From assembly GCF_900101915.1 (NCBI RefSeq), contig NZ_FNAL01000023.1, forward strand, positions 1-39,526: a stretch of 39,526 nucleotides of DNA, read 5' to 3'. The DNA is from Psychrobacter pacificensis. Its GTDB lineage: Bacteria; Pseudomonadota; Gammaproteobacteria; Pseudomonadales; Moraxellaceae. The notes under the pieces were generated by a model. That model ran no database searches and had not been told where the DNA came from. It worked only from the letters and a program-made list of their open reading frames with translations. Both the position numbers and the translations under genes were made by a program. Of this stretch, positions 9,479 through 18,632 are shown piece by piece; within the stretch, counting starts at the first letter, position 1; every line of letters begins with the position of its first letter.

Positions 9479-9790
9479 TCAACTGTAGTGCGTTGGTTCT
9501 TTATCATATACATGCGCATGCCACTTACTCATTTGCTTTTGCATAATGACCTGAATCGCAGCATGAATCATGTGTTGACCAATCACTTGAGTGTCACTAC
9601 CAAGTAGCTCTTTTAGCTTGTCAGAAAAGTCGATAGTCATCAGCGGCGCTTCATCTTGCTCGGCATCACGCAACAACAATCTACCATCATCTGCTTCCAC
9701 TAACTCTAAGGTGGTTTCTTTGGCAAACCCTGCAAACTGATCGCTACTTTCGTTGTCTACTTCTATATCATTATCGATATCATATGGCAT
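9479..9790 (-). CDS. Hypothetical acidic protein
   Basis: I do not recognise this 103-residue protein. It is acidic (MPYDIDNDIEVDNESSD at the start), has no membrane segment or signal peptide, and ends in a His-rich stretch (KWHAHVYDKEPTHYS). The start is set at the ATG 9788-9790 because AAGGAA lies seven bases upstream; the frame stays open 18 codons further but without a better ribosome site. It stands alone on the minus strand, ending near the rpmG terminator. It is probably a small conserved protein of this bacterial family; no function is proposed. Confidence 0.7.
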   Translation of the reverse strand: MPYDIDNDIEVDNESSDQFAGFAKETTLELVEADDGRLLLRDAEQDEAPLMTIDFSDKLKELLGSDTQVIGQHMIHAAIQVIMQKQMSKWHAHVYDKEPTHYS

Positions 9791-10008
9791 TAATATGTTC
9801 CTTATTATCCCGTTTAGTACTGGTAGAGAAACTAGTAATTGCAAAGCCGTTATTTATTGAAAACAAACGCATTCGGCAAATCTATCATCTTACAGTAACG
9901 CGGGTAAATCTGTCTTACTCATACAATGGACGCTTTAACACTAGAATTCAAGGGCTATCTCATAAGTCTTCACTATAAAAAACTTGGATGCCTTGCAATA
10001 AGGACACA

Positions 10009-10320
10009 TTAGCGCCAATAGCGCAGTTTCGCTAACGTAAATAAGAAAGCAACGAACATCCCAAGGTAATAGACCAGCTTTAGCTCAAGGGTGGGATCGC
10101 GGTATTTAAAAGGCAGAGCAACAGTCGCCGTTGCAGTCGGAAGTATCAATAACATCAGCAGCCAGTTCTCAATCACATTGAGCCAACCCTGTAAATCCGT
10201 CCCGTTACGCAGTGAAGCGAGCCCCATCAAAAGACAAGCTATGATTAAGCTGGTAAATAAGCCATCTGGTAAATCTTTTGGATAGATAATTTTGGCAATA
10301 CTGGCCGGTACAATTCGCAT
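10009..10320 (-). CDS. Small membrane protein, unknown function
   Basis: A 103-residue protein with three predicted membrane helices (about residues 20-38, 50-70 and 82-98) and a basic C-terminus (KLRYWR). No catalytic motif or known family was recognised. The ribosome binding site is weak (GGA about nine bases upstream), so the exact start is less sure than the gene itself. It lies about 120 bp downstream of another small three-helix membrane gene on the same strand (10440-10814), and the two may be co-transcribed. Confidence 0.65.
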   Translation of the reverse strand: MRIVPASIAKIIYPKDLPDGLFTSLIIACLLMGLASLRNGTDLQGWLNVIENWLLMLLILPTATATVALPFKYRDPTLELKLVYYLGMFVAFLFTLAKLRYWR

Positions 10321-10439
10321 ATAAAATTCCAGCCATGCTTACAAAGCAAGGCTTAACGATTGAAAAAGTATAGAAAATAGCTTATGAGAATATTACAACG
10401 CTATATTTATGAATAGATACTATCTTTTTGCTAAAGCAT

Positions 10440-10814
10440 TTAACTATAAGTGCCCATCAGCCATAACATCGATACACAAGAAGTCAAATAGCCCAAGCTA
10501 ATGGCATTCCAACTCTCGATATGCAGTCCTTTAACCTTGTTGAGTATACGAGAACCTACCCAAAAAAACAGCGGAATACCTAACATAAAGGTAGGTACAA
10601 TGACCGCAGCATGGCGCAACACTGTTCCGACATCATCACCCACCATCAAACGAAAGCCATAACCTGCCAAGCTCAGTACTAGCGCAAATATAGCCATGCC
10701 AATGGTAATGCCTTTTGGCACCAAACTACGTTGTGTCTCACTTTTCGGTGTCTGATCAGTATGTTTCATCGTCTCAGAAGGTTCCAATGAGTTGGTAGAA
10801 TGTTTGTTGTCCAT
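10440..10814 (-). CDS. Small membrane protein with polar N-terminal tail, unknown function
   Basis: A 124-residue protein. Residues 1-32 are polar and Ser/Thr/Lys-rich (MDNKHSTNSLEPSETMKHTD), and three hydrophobic segments follow (about 35-56, 68-88, 102-122). The start has a good ribosome site (AAGGTGA just upstream of the ATG). No known domain was recognised. It lies about 110 bp after the end of rpe on the same strand and upstream of another small membrane gene. Confidence 0.7.
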   Translation of the reverse strand: MDNKHSTNSLEPSETMKHTDQTPKSETQRSLVPKGITIGMAIFALVLSLAGYGFRLMVGDDVGTVLRHAAVIVPTFMLGIPLFFWVGSRILNKVKGLHIESWNAISLGYLTSCVSMLWLMGTYS

Positions 10815-10925
10815 GATTCACCTTTACATGACTGGCCACTGCTCACAATTGCAAATGATATGGCCTACTTCAATACTGTTTTTTGGTCGCCAACACCGTT
10901 TATCGATCATGTCACAATATGTAGA

Positions 10926-11615
10926 TTAGCTATTATTGGCTAAAGCCAACTCTGCGCGCATCTCATCAATGGCCGCTTTATAGTCTTTTTGGTTGAATAT
11001 CGCAGACCCAGCGACAAACATGTCAGCCCCTGCTTCAGCAATCGCACGAATGTTGCTGGCTTTGACACCGCCATCTACTTCTAATCTGATATCTCGACCA
11101 CTGGTGATGATACGCTGACGTACCTGACGTATTTTGTCTAATGTGTTATCGATAAACGACTGACCACCAAAACCAGGGTTAACACTCATCAATAAAATTT
11201 GATCCACTTTATCCATCACACAATCTAGATGGTGTAATGATGTGGCAGGATTGAGTACCAAACCGCACTCTGCCCCACCATCTTTGATAAGCTGAAGAGA
11301 GCGATCAACGTGATGACTGGCTTCTGGATGAAAGGTGATGATACTTGCCCCCGCTTCCAAAAACTGCTCAATCATACTATCGACAGGTGATACCATCAAA
11401 TGGACATCAATTGGCGCTTCCACACCATAGTCACGCAATGCCTTACAAATCATGCTACCAAACGTCAAATTGGGTACGTAATGGTTGTCCATTACATCAA
11501 AATGAATCACATCAGCACCCGACTCTATTACCTTCTCAACTTCTTCGCCCAACCGCGCAAAGTCAGCTGAGAGTATCGATGGGGCAATAAGATAAGGTCT
11601 AGCAGGACTGTTCAT
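10926..11615 (-). CDS. rpe: Ribulose-phosphate 3-epimerase
   Basis: Rpe interconverts D-ribulose 5-phosphate and D-xylulose 5-phosphate in the pentose phosphate pathway, as a cytoplasmic metal-dependent TIM barrel. At 229 residues it is full length. Hallmarks are present in order: [14 protein letters not shown], the metal/catalytic segment [19 protein letters not shown] (His and Asp), DVHLMV, the phosphate-binding [10 protein letters not shown], and LEVDGGV with the second catalytic Asp. The gene ends with a short Ala-rich helix typical of the family. In many gamma-proteobacteria rpe sits next to gph/trpS, which are not seen here. Upstream on the same strand is the DUF2805 gene. Confidence 0.97.
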   Translation of the reverse strand: MNSPARPYLIAPSILSADFARLGEEVEKVIESGADVIHFDVMDNHYVPNLTFGSMICKALRDYGVEAPIDVHLMVSPVDSMIEQFLEAGASIITFHPEASHHVDRSLQLIKDGGAECGLVLNPATSLHHLDCVMDKVDQILLMSVNPGFGGQSFIDNTLDKIRQVRQRIITSGRDIRLEVDGGVKASNIRAIAEAGADMFVAGSAIFNQKDYKAAIDEMRAELALANNS

Positions 11616-11824
11616 AATTGGGCTACCTAATTCATGTTTATATAAGATATGGATAGATTAAAAGTAAATTCTAATCGGCTCACATATGCTGCAAGCCTTT
11701 GACATATTGATACTAAATATTTAGTTGTTTAGCGCTGCTTGTATTGAGTTTTGCAATAAGCACGGCCAACCTCAAAAGAGCGCTTTGCCTCATGCTTGGT
11801 AGCACGATTACTCACGCGCTTGCG

Positions 11825-12172
11825 CTATAAACGAAAAGATGATGGCTTTAACGTTTGGCGCATAAATTTGATAACCGCAGTCTCATCGAGACCATAGCTA
11901 TGCTCTATCGCACCGAATGGCGTTCTGTCTTCCCATGCCATCTCTATCACGCGAGATATTTGCGTCTCATCAAGTACTCTCTCACCTGCATCGTTGACGG
12001 TTTTTGCGATATACTCTTTTGCTTTCGCTTCGGATACGTGGTCACTATCGACATCATGTTGCTTTTTTGCCAAAGCAGCATCCATATCCGCTTGCATAGT
12101 CGTTTTTGTAGCGCTTGTATCTGCTGACTTATTCTTCGAATTAGAAGCTGTCAAGTCTTGATAACCTGCCAT
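11825..12172 (-). CDS. TIGR03643/DUF2805 family protein, truncated by an in-frame amber codon
   Basis: The readable protein has 115 residues. An N-terminal polar region of about 65 residues (Lys/Ala/Thr/Asp-rich) is followed by the DUF2805 core: ISRVIEMAWEDRTPFGAIEH, then YGLDETAVIKFMRQTLKPSSFRL. The family normally goes on with W-R-K-R-V-S-x-R-x-T-K-H. Here a TAG (11825-11827) stands at the Trp position. The same frame then continues RKRVSNRATKHEAKRS and on for 31 codons to TAA at 11729-11731. A single TGG-to-TAG change therefore best explains the ending. Whether this is a real mutation, a sequencing error or a tolerated truncation cannot be told from the sequence. The function of the family is not known to me. 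The ATG start is plausible, with AAAGG about six bases upstream. Confidence 0.85.
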   Translation of the reverse strand: MAGYQDLTASNSKNKSADTSATKTTMQADMDAALAKKQHDVDSDHVSEAKAKEYIAKTVNDAGERVLDETQISRVIEMAWEDRTPFGAIEHSYGLDETAVIKFMRQTLKPSSFRL

Positions 12173-12236
12173 AAAAACTACCTTTTAAACATGAATGCAA
12201 TAGCAAAAAATGTATTACGGTCATCTGAATGACCTC

Positions 12237-13127
12237 TTAGCTCATCTGAGCCATATGCCAATGATGCTCGATATGATCATTAATCACCGTTTGGATAAAA
12301 TAATAGCTGTGGTCATGCCCCGCTTGATAGCGTAATGTTAAGGGCTGTTCGGCTTTTGCACAAGCGTCTTGTAGTTTAGAAGTCTGTAGCTGACCTTCTG
12401 CTAAGAAATTATCAGCCGCGCCTTGATCAACCAAAATGCTCGCATACTGCTGACCCACTTTTTCGATCATCTGCGCCGCATCGGCTTGTACCCATAGAGA
12501 CTTATCATCACCGAAGTACTCTGTATAGGCAGCTTGTCCCCAAGCAGACTCACTGGCGGCACACACTGGCGATAACGCCGATACGCTGACAAACTTACTT
12601 GGGAACTTAAATCCTAGCAATAACGCGCCGTGCCCACCCATCGAGTGCCCTGTAATACCGATGCTATCGATAGGAAACTCTGAGCGTAATAAGTCATATA
12701 GCTCATCAACGATGTAACTTTGCATATTGAAGTTGTCTGACCACGGTGCTTGAGTGGCATCAACATAATAGCTTGCACCTTGACCAACAAAATAGCGCTC
12801 ATCATTTGGTACATCGCTGTCTTCACTACTTCTAGGCGAAGTATCAGGTGCGATAAGTATCATACCAAGCTCGCTACATTTTTGTTGAAAATGACCTTTA
12901 TGCGTCACATTGTCCGCGTTACACGTCAGACCCGATAGATATAATATCGCAGGACAACGTCGTCCAGCCAAGGCCTCATCAGGTAGATAAATACTAAACG
13001 TCATAGAGGTTTTGGTAGACGTCGATTCGTGACTATAATAATGCTGCTCACCATTAAAACAGCGATTTACACTTTTTTGGGTAAGCTGTTTATGGTTAGA
13101 CAAACTATGACTATAAGAATTCTGCAT
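12237..13127 (-). CDS. fghA: S-formylglutathione hydrolase
   Basis: This esterase hydrolyses S-formylglutathione to formate and glutathione, the second step of glutathione-dependent formaldehyde detoxification. The 296-residue protein is an alpha/beta-hydrolase of the esterase D family. It has ILYLSGLTCNADN near residue 62 (oxyanion-hole region with the family's conserved Cys), the nucleophile elbow GHSMGGHGAL (Ser about 162), DQGAADNFL (acidic residue) and GHDHSYYF (catalytic His). It is about 18 residues longer at the N-terminus than E. coli FrmB, so a later start is possible. The usual partner, glutathione-dependent formaldehyde dehydrogenase (frmA/adhC), is not next to it: its neighbours are the DUF2805 gene and a C13 peptidase. 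Confidence 0.95.
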   Translation of the reverse strand: MQNSYSHSLSNHKQLTQKSVNRCFNGEQHYYSHESTSTKTSMTFSIYLPDEALAGRRCPAILYLSGLTCNADNVTHKGHFQQKCSELGMILIAPDTSPRSSEDSDVPNDERYFVGQGASYYVDATQAPWSDNFNMQSYIVDELYDLLRSEFPIDSIGITGHSMGGHGALLLGFKFPSKFVSVSALSPVCAASESAWGQAAYTEYFGDDKSLWVQADAAQMIEKVGQQYASILVDQGAADNFLAEGQLQTSKLQDACAKAEQPLTLRYQAGHDHSYYFIQTVINDHIEHHWHMAQMS

Positions 13128-13225
13128 GAGTGATATCCTTTTTATTCAAAAAACCAACGATGGCGTTTAATAAGTGCTCGTTATTTGATACTAGCATTTG
13201 CCAGTTACTAGATCATTTCTCATAT

Positions 13226-14707
13226 TTATTCGGCAGCTGCATCTACTTCGCCTACCGATAGATTAGCAGTAGTTTCAGGTAAAGCATTGACGGTCGTAGA
13301 AGCAGTATTATTCGTAAGACTTGCAACTGAAGGTCGCGCTTTATCAAACAGCACTTGCTCAAATGCAGGTAAGGCGGTTTCCATCAAACTGCCGATTACC
13401 ATCTGCGGCTCTGATGGCTCAAACCCCATTGCGCTCTCACGCTCATTGACACGTATACGAGCATCCTTAAAAGCCGACTCAAAACTGGTATTTCCTCTCA
13501 AGCTTTCAGCAAAAAATGCTTGACCAAAATACGTCATCTCAGCCGTATTGGTACAACCAAAAGATGCTTTGTCAGCAGCTGATGCCGTTATTACCACTGT
13601 GGTCGGAGACGCTAGTTCATCGATGAATGATCCCGAATAACAAGAAGATACCACAATCACACGCCAGCGAATACCCGAGGCGTCCAGCGCTTCACGAAGC
13701 CATGCAGCATCTAGATTGTCCATCGCGATTGGCGGATTCGCTAACTGGACGATATCCTCGTTACCATGTGAAGATAGCGTCAAAAACAACACATCTTCAT
13801 CAGCATTCATCTGCTGACCGATCTTCTTTAAGCCGCGTAGGATGCTGGTTTTGGTCGCAATTGGCTCGTCCATCCAACTATACGTATTGTTAATCAAAGA
13901 CAACGAGTGCCCGCTGGTCCCAAAACGCACATCAAACAGCTCACGTACTTTATTGATCTCAGAACGAAAGACGTTTTGACCAGAGAACCCTGCCACACCC
14001 ATAAAGTACCAGTCGGTTTTGCCATCGATACTTGGGTCTATACTATTTAATGCTTGCTGTAATAAACGGGGCTGCTCATATAGTGCCGCCTCTTCCAACA
14101 CAGGCTCTACTGGAATTTGCTTAAAGATAGGCTGATCAGCGACATTGCGCTGCCAGATCGTCAACAATGCCACAGCACCAACTAGGATAATAATTCGCTC
14201 CCACCATGGTATACGCAGGCGACGAGAAAAAATCCATAGCAAAGCAAGCGTCTGCCATAAAAACAATACCAAAAATAGTATGGGTAAAAACGAGTAACTC
14301 CACTCAGGTAACCAGCCATAGCTACCAAAAAACTGTACCAAGCTCTGCAATAATGCAGATAAGGTATCAGCAACCAACCAAAGAACGACGGGCACAAAAA
14401 CCAATGTCTGATTGCTGGCTCGCCGTGCCAAAATAATACCACTTAATAAAATAATCATCGGCCAGATCAAATAACTGACCAGCCCCTGCTCATTGAATAT
14501 ACTACCACTTTCAGCCGCCAACCACGAAAATAGGACGTTACTACCAAGTGCCAATAAGGCAAATACAGCAAACTGTATAAAGGTGGGCTTTACCCAAGAA
14601 AACGCCCGAGTTGAACCCACCAACATCCACAAAGTTGCGATAATATTGGCAGCGAAATTAAGCGAAAAACGCTGGAGCGATACGGTTTTTAACGACGTAA
14701 GTGACAA
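13226..14707 (-). CDS. Membrane-anchored C13 (legumain/caspase-fold) cysteine peptidase
   Basis: A 493-residue protein. About six hydrophobic segments lie in residues 15-190, and a soluble clan CD domain of peptidase family C13 follows (about 225-430). The catalytic dyad is visible: His in LTLSSHGNED (about His314) and Cys in IVVSSCYSGSF (about Cys356), each after a hydrophobic strand, as in legumains and caspases. The 42-residue spacing resembles that of legumain. A low-complexity Thr/Ala/Asn-rich tail ends the protein. The start is a TTG at 14705-14707 with GAGG nine bases upstream, and an in-frame stop lies just before. The topology would put the peptidase domain on one side of the inner membrane, but which side is unclear. 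Substrate unknown. It is monocistronic as far as can be seen. Confidence 0.85.
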   Translation of the reverse strand: MSLTSLKTVSLQRFSLNFAANIIATLWMLVGSTRAFSWVKPTFIQFAVFALLALGSNVLFSWLAAESGSIFNEQGLVSYLIWPMIILLSGIILARRASNQTLVFVPVVLWLVADTLSALLQSLVQFFGSYGWLPEWSYSFLPILFLVLFLWQTLALLWIFSRRLRIPWWERIIILVGAVALLTIWQRNVADQPIFKQIPVEPVLEEAALYEQPRLLQQALNSIDPSIDGKTDWYFMGVAGFSGQNVFRSEINKVRELFDVRFGTSGHSLSLINNTYSWMDEPIATKTSILRGLKKIGQQMNADEDVLFLTLSSHGNEDIVQLANPPIAMDNLDAAWLREALDASGIRWRVIVVSSCYSGSFIDELASPTTVVITASAADKASFGCTNTAEMTYFGQAFFAESLRGNTSFESAFKDARIRVNERESAMGFEPSEPQMVIGSLMETALPAFEQVLFDKARPSVASLTNNTASTTVNALPETTANLSVGEVDAAAE

Positions 14708-14973
14708 AGACTTAGACCTCTAGCCAGTCGAGAAAAATAAAATGACCCAATGATAACTATCATGATGTCGTCGCCGCTTGATGTAATCGACTTACGATTT
14801 TTTCACGGCTGTAGACATCTATTTATATTGAATTCACGATGGAATGTTTATCGAAGATGACTAGCATTAACCAATAGTTTAGCTCGCTAATCTATCGCGA
14901 TTGTAACGGATTGTCGGTCAAGAGGATAAGGATGATTTGTAAAATTCATCCAAATATGACCATAAACCTCAAT

Positions 14974-15007
14974 AAAAAAGGAGGCCTTGCAGACAAGACC
15001 TCCTTTT
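14974..15007 (-). terminator. Intrinsic terminator of htpG
   Basis: Read on the minus strand: a stem of GGAGG plus CTTG, interrupted by one mismatch, with a 4-nt loop and a run of T. It lies 18 bp after the htpG stop codon. The remaining spacer up to the C13 peptidase start (14708-14973) shows no gene and should contain that gene's promoter. Confidence 0.88.
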
Positions 15008-15024
15008 ACATCAATTACCAGACA

Positions 15025-16986
15025 TTATCTCATCAATAGCTCATTAACGCGCTTTAGATAAGCGGCTGGATCCTCTAACTGCCCGCCATCTGCTAACAAC
15101 GCTTGATCAAAAATGACTTGCGCCAAATCATCAAACTGCTCGCTGCTCTCAAGCTTCTTAATGAGTGGATGATCAGGATTGACCTCTAGCGTTGGCTTAC
15201 TTGCTGGCACATCTTGACCCATTTGCTGTAGCATCTGAATCATTTGCGGTGATAGCTCACCTTCACCAACGACTAAGCAAGCAGGGCTATCAACCAAACG
15301 CGTTGAGACTTTGACATCTTTAGCACGTTCGCCCAATGCAGTTTTGAGCTTATCAACGACAGGCTTTAGGGTTTCTACGGCTTTCTCTGCTTCGGCTTTT
15401 TCTGCTTCATCTTGCAAATCGCCTAGATCTACGGCGCCTTTGGCAATGTTTTGTAGCGGTGTGTCATCGAATGAGGTTAAGAAGTTCATTGCCCATTCGT
15501 CAACACGGCTGGTCATCAAAATAACCTCGATGCCTTTTTTCTTAAACAGCTCGAGCTGCGGGCTGTTTTTTGCTGCAGCTAGATTATCAGCCGTTAGATA
15601 ATAGATGGCTTTTTGCCCATCTTTCATACGGCCTTTATAGTCTTCAAAGCTGGTCTCAAGGCCATCTTGGGTGCTGGTGGCATAACGCAATAGCTTAGCA
15701 ATACGTTCTTTATTACCGGCGTCTTCACCCAAGCCCTCTTTGATGACATCGCCGAACTCTGCATAGAACTGGGCAAATTTTTCTTGCTTGTCACTGTCTT
15801 CGCTATTGGCAAGGCTTGCCAGCAAAGTCAAGATACGGCGGGCATTACCATCACGGATAGATTTTACATCGCGCGACTCTTGTAATAGCTCACGGCTCAC
15901 GTTCAGTGGTAAGTCGGCAGAATCGATCACCCCTTTCACAAAGCGTAAGTACATCGGTAATAGCTGCTCAGCATCATCCATGATAAAGACGCGCTTCACA
16001 TAAAGCTTCAGACCGTGCTGCTGCTCGCGAGTGTATAGATCCATCGGGGCTTTTTTAGGGATATATAAAAGCTGCGTGTACTGTACGCGGCCCTCGACAC
16101 GGTTGTGCGTCCACGTAAGCGGCGCGTCCATGTCATAAGTGATGTTTTTGTAAAAATCAACATACTCATCATCGTCGATTTCAGAGCTTGAGCGTGTCCA
16201 TAGCGCACTGGCTTTATTGATGGTTTCCCACTCATCAGTGAGCACCATTTCGCCACCAGTAGGCGTGTCATCATTTTCGTCATCGACGACATCTTCTTGC
16301 CAGATCTCTTTACGCATTTGAATCGGCAGACTGATATGGTCAGAGTATTTATTGACCAAGCGCTTGATCTTGCTGCGGTCTAGGTAGTTATCTTCGCCCT
16401 CGCTATATTCTTCTTTTAGGTGCAAAGTGATCGCGGTACCGCGCGTGTCTTTGGTAATAGGCTCAATGGTAAAGCTACCAGTGCCATCTGATACCCAGCG
16501 CACGCCTTTATCAGCAGGCTCACCCGCTTTACGTGATTCAACACTGATGGTGTCAGCCACGATAAAACCTGAGTAAAAACCAACACCGAATTGACCAATT
16601 AATTGTCCGTCTTGTTTTTGTGATTCAGACAATTTGTCTAAAAACGCTTTGGTGCCTGATTTGGCGATGGTACCTAAGTTTTCGATGGCATCGGTTTCAT
16701 TCATCCCAATACCGTTATCAGTAAAGGTAATAGTTTTGGCGTCTTCATCGACGGCGATACGGATTTTTAATTCGCCATCGTCTTCATAAAGGCTATCATC
16801 ATTGGTGGCTTCAAAGCGCAGCTTATCGCAAGCATCCGACGCGTTAGAGACGAGCTCACGGACAAAAATATCAGCGTTAGAATATAGTGAATGGGTCACC
16901 AAGTGCAGTAGCTGGGCGACTTCTGCTTCAAACGTATGTTTTTTTAATTCTGGATTCAGACCTTCAGCTTGAGTTGCTTCACTCAT
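15025..16986 (-). CDS. htpG: Molecular chaperone HtpG (bacterial Hsp90)
   Basis: HtpG is the cytoplasmic ATP-dependent Hsp90 chaperone that remodels client proteins together with DnaK. The 653-residue protein shows the GHKL ATPase domain with its conserved blocks: [14 protein letters not shown], then [15 protein letters not shown], then [16 protein letters not shown] middle domain ([32 protein letters not shown]) and a C-terminal dimerisation region ending KRVNELLMR follow. The start at 16984-16986 is preferred because of AAAGGAG directly upstream; a longer frame to 17055 exists but lacks a ribosome site and would add 23 unconserved residues. The gene has a sigma-32-type promoter (17102-17129) and its own terminator, so it looks monocistronic and heat inducible. 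Confidence 0.98.
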   Translation of the reverse strand: MSEATQAEGLNPELKKHTFEAEVAQLLHLVTHSLYSNADIFVRELVSNASDACDKLRFEATNDDSLYEDDGELKIRIAVDEDAKTITFTDNGIGMNETDAIENLGTIAKSGTKAFLDKLSESQKQDGQLIGQFGVGFYSGFIVADTISVESRKAGEPADKGVRWVSDGTGSFTIEPITKDTRGTAITLHLKEEYSEGEDNYLDRSKIKRLVNKYSDHISLPIQMRKEIWQEDVVDDENDDTPTGGEMVLTDEWETINKASALWTRSSSEIDDDEYVDFYKNITYDMDAPLTWTHNRVEGRVQYTQLLYIPKKAPMDLYTREQQHGLKLYVKRVFIMDDAEQLLPMYLRFVKGVIDSADLPLNVSRELLQESRDVKSIRDGNARRILTLLASLANSEDSDKQEKFAQFYAEFGDVIKEGLGEDAGNKERIAKLLRYATSTQDGLETSFEDYKGRMKDGQKAIYYLTADNLAAAKNSPQLELFKKKGIEVILMTSRVDEWAMNFLTSFDDTPLQNIAKGAVDLGDLQDEAEKAEAEKAVETLKPVVDKLKTALGERAKDVKVSTRLVDSPACLVVGEGELSPQMIQMLQQMGQDVPASKPTLEVNPDHPLIKKLESSEQFDDLAQVIFDQALLADGGQLEDPAAYLKRVNELLMR

Positions 16987-17101
16987 AAAAACTCCTTTAA
17001 ATTCTATGAAAGACCTATTATCAGATAACGATATACTCACTAAGACCGCTCTCATAATGTTAGAGACCCTGCCGTATGTGATACCGTTAAACTGTCTATA
17101 C

Positions 17102-17129
17102 TAATAGGGTCATTGAGAAAAAATTCAAG
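17102..17129 (-). promoter_or_regulatory. Sigma-32 (heat-shock) promoter of htpG
   Basis: On the minus strand CTTGAA (17124-17129) is followed after 14 bp by CCCTATTA (17102-17109), close to the heat-shock consensus CTTGAA-N13/15-CCCCATNT. The predicted transcript starts near 17095, about 110 nt before the htpG start codon. Confidence 0.75.
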
Positions 17130-17151
17130 CTCAAAAAAAGCCCTATTCAAT

Positions 17152-17185
17152 AAAAAACACCGCGCTTGTTTATCAAGGCGGCGTT
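17152..17185 (-). terminator. Intrinsic terminator at the end of the ispH/thioesterase transcript
   Basis: Read on the minus strand, 17174-17185 pairs with 17156-17168 (11 of 12 pairs with one mismatch and one bulge, GC-rich core) around a 5-nt loop, then a run of six T. It lies about 265 bp after the thioesterase stop codon and just before the htpG promoter, insulating the two units. Confidence 0.8.
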
Positions 17186-17227
17186 CTGGTATCAGTCATT
17201 TTTTAGCGCAAGAACAAAAGCTAACCA

Positions 17228-17302
17228 CTATTCTGAATAAACCTCTATTAATAACTCCCAAATAGTCGTCAGTTTTTTAGAAAATTGAGTATATGCTTTC
17301 AT
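17228..17302 (-). CDS. Possible small protein, 24 residues
   Basis: The minus strand between the thioesterase gene and the terminator at 17152-17185 has a short frame. It reads MKAYTQFSKKLTTIWELLIE plus VYSE, preceded by AGAGG five bases before the ATG. The predicted peptide would be an amphipathic or weakly membrane-active helix. The ribosome site and the terminator placed 40 bp beyond the stop are the only support. It could equally be an untranslated 3' region. Conservation has not been tested. Confidence 0.25.
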   Translation of the reverse strand: MKAYTQFSKKLTTIWELLIEVYSE

Positions 17303-17451
17303 AGTAACCTCTATGTCGATTGATATCATCTGGTTGGTAATATCGTCTTATTAGCTACTATTAAAACCATTTCTCCAATATTTGTATAATTAATTGATTA
17401 CAACATATCGTTTCGTTTTCCAAAATTACTAGATAGTTGATTCTTTCTCTT

Positions 17452-18267
17452 TTAACGTGGCATCGGGCGAATGGTGAGAATCTGTTCGCTACGACCGAAC
17501 GGCCCGTATATATCGTGCAATACTGCACTGGTCAACCCAATACCATCATCGCCATATTGTTGTACGGCTTCAATACCCAACCAACGACCTTTAGGGACAC
17601 GGTGCATATGGATTTGCAGGTCTGTATTAGGGAACATCCACTCTAACTTAGACAACCCAAGACCCAATCTTGGTACCACGCCATTGGCCGTATCGACCAT
17701 GCCCAGCAGATGCACCATATCATCAGTGGGTACGCCCTCTACCATCTCGACATCGTTGGTTATCCAAACCATGCCGCGACCTTCTCGGCGATCTGGAGCG
17801 GCCACCAAACGCACACTTTCAATAAACCCGCCCGGCCAGCCTTTCATGTCTTCCCAAACGGGCAACTCTTCAGGTTTGTATTTTGCTGGTTGATCTTCAA
17901 GTCCGGCAATCTCACTGGTATCTTGCGTCATCAGACGCCACGCTCGAGCAATGATGGCATCACGGCCACTGCTCCTCATAACCGCTTCAATCAATTCAAT
18001 GGTCTTGCCCGGTCGAATACAGCGAGTGGTGACGGTAAAATTGTCCAGCGGTATCAATCCTAAAATGTCAAGGCTGATACGAGCGATACGCATATTGGCT
18101 TGCGGCGCATAATTGTTTAATTCAGCCATAAGCAGTCCTGTCGCTGGGGCCATATGCTGTTCGTGCTCATTCCAAGCGCCTTGTGCATGCTTGGTTGGCT
18201 GGTAATGCGCCAGACTAACTCCGTCTTCTGGCTGTTCGCGTTTAATAAATTTGTAATAAGCAGTCAT
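17452..18267 (-). CDS. Acyl-CoA thioesterase-like protein (double hot-dog fold)
   Basis: A 271-residue protein resembling the TesB-like thioesterase family common in Acinetobacter and Psychrobacter. The N-terminal half carries the hot-dog helix region WNEHEQHMAPATGLLMAEL followed by the strand pair RIARISLDILGLIPL and TVTTRCIRPGKTIELIEAVM. The C-terminal half holds a second hot-dog-like segment (LSKLEWMFPNTDLQIHMHRVPKGRWLGIEA). Such enzymes hydrolyse acyl-CoA thioesters in the cytoplasm; the actual chain length is unknown. GAGA lies seven bases before the ATG. It follows the small membrane gene at 18331-18579 and ispH on the same strand with short gaps, so co-transcription is likely. Confidence 0.82.
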   Translation of the reverse strand: MTAYYKFIKREQPEDGVSLAHYQPTKHAQGAWNEHEQHMAPATGLLMAELNNYAPQANMRIARISLDILGLIPLDNFTVTTRCIRPGKTIELIEAVMRSSGRDAIIARAWRLMTQDTSEIAGLEDQPAKYKPEELPVWEDMKGWPGGFIESVRLVAAPDRREGRGMVWITNDVEMVEGVPTDDMVHLLGMVDTANGVVPRLGLGLSKLEWMFPNTDLQIHMHRVPKGRWLGIEAVQQYGDDGIGLTSAVLHDIYGPFGRSEQILTIRPMPR

Positions 18268-18330
18268 AACTATTCTCTATTTCCTATATTTGGCATTTTC
18301 ACCTGTATTTTTTATTTATGCTTGTATTTT

Positions 18331-18579
18331 CTATTTATGGGTAAGCTCTTGTTTTCTTAGTATGAGAATACCGCGAGCTTTTTGTATGAAGAACAGTAAG
18401 CAAATCATTATGACTGCGAGTACAGCGTAAAGAACGCTTTTTTCTGCCATAAACTTCATGATATTCATAAACAGTACAAAGACCACTGCCACCATGACAA
18501 GCATATTGAGTCTCAGTTGCTTATTCACTTCAGCGAGCGTGGCTTCTGCCAATACAAATCTGGCTTTTGGTTCTTTCAT
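18331..18579 (-). CDS. Small two-helix membrane protein, unknown function
   Basis: An 82-residue protein. A charged N-terminus of about 24 residues (MKEPKARFVLAEATLAEVNK) is followed by two hydrophobic segments (about 25-42 and 47-66) and a basic tail (RKQELTHK), suggesting both ends face the cytoplasm. No family was recognised. It is wedged between ispH (53 bp upstream) and the thioesterase gene (63 bp downstream) on the same strand, so it is probably part of their transcript. Confidence 0.7.
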   Translation of the reverse strand: MKEPKARFVLAEATLAEVNKQLRLNMLVMVAVVFVLFMNIMKFMAEKSVLYAVLAVIMICLLFFIQKARGILILRKQELTHK

Positions 18580-18632
18580 GCGAGCTTATCCATATAAATG
18601 ATGATTCATACAAATACGAGGGCGTGTCCTAA

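Noticed and set aside
16987..17055. Longer htpG start at 17055
   Set aside because: No ribosome site there, whereas AAAGGAG precedes the conserved start at 16986.
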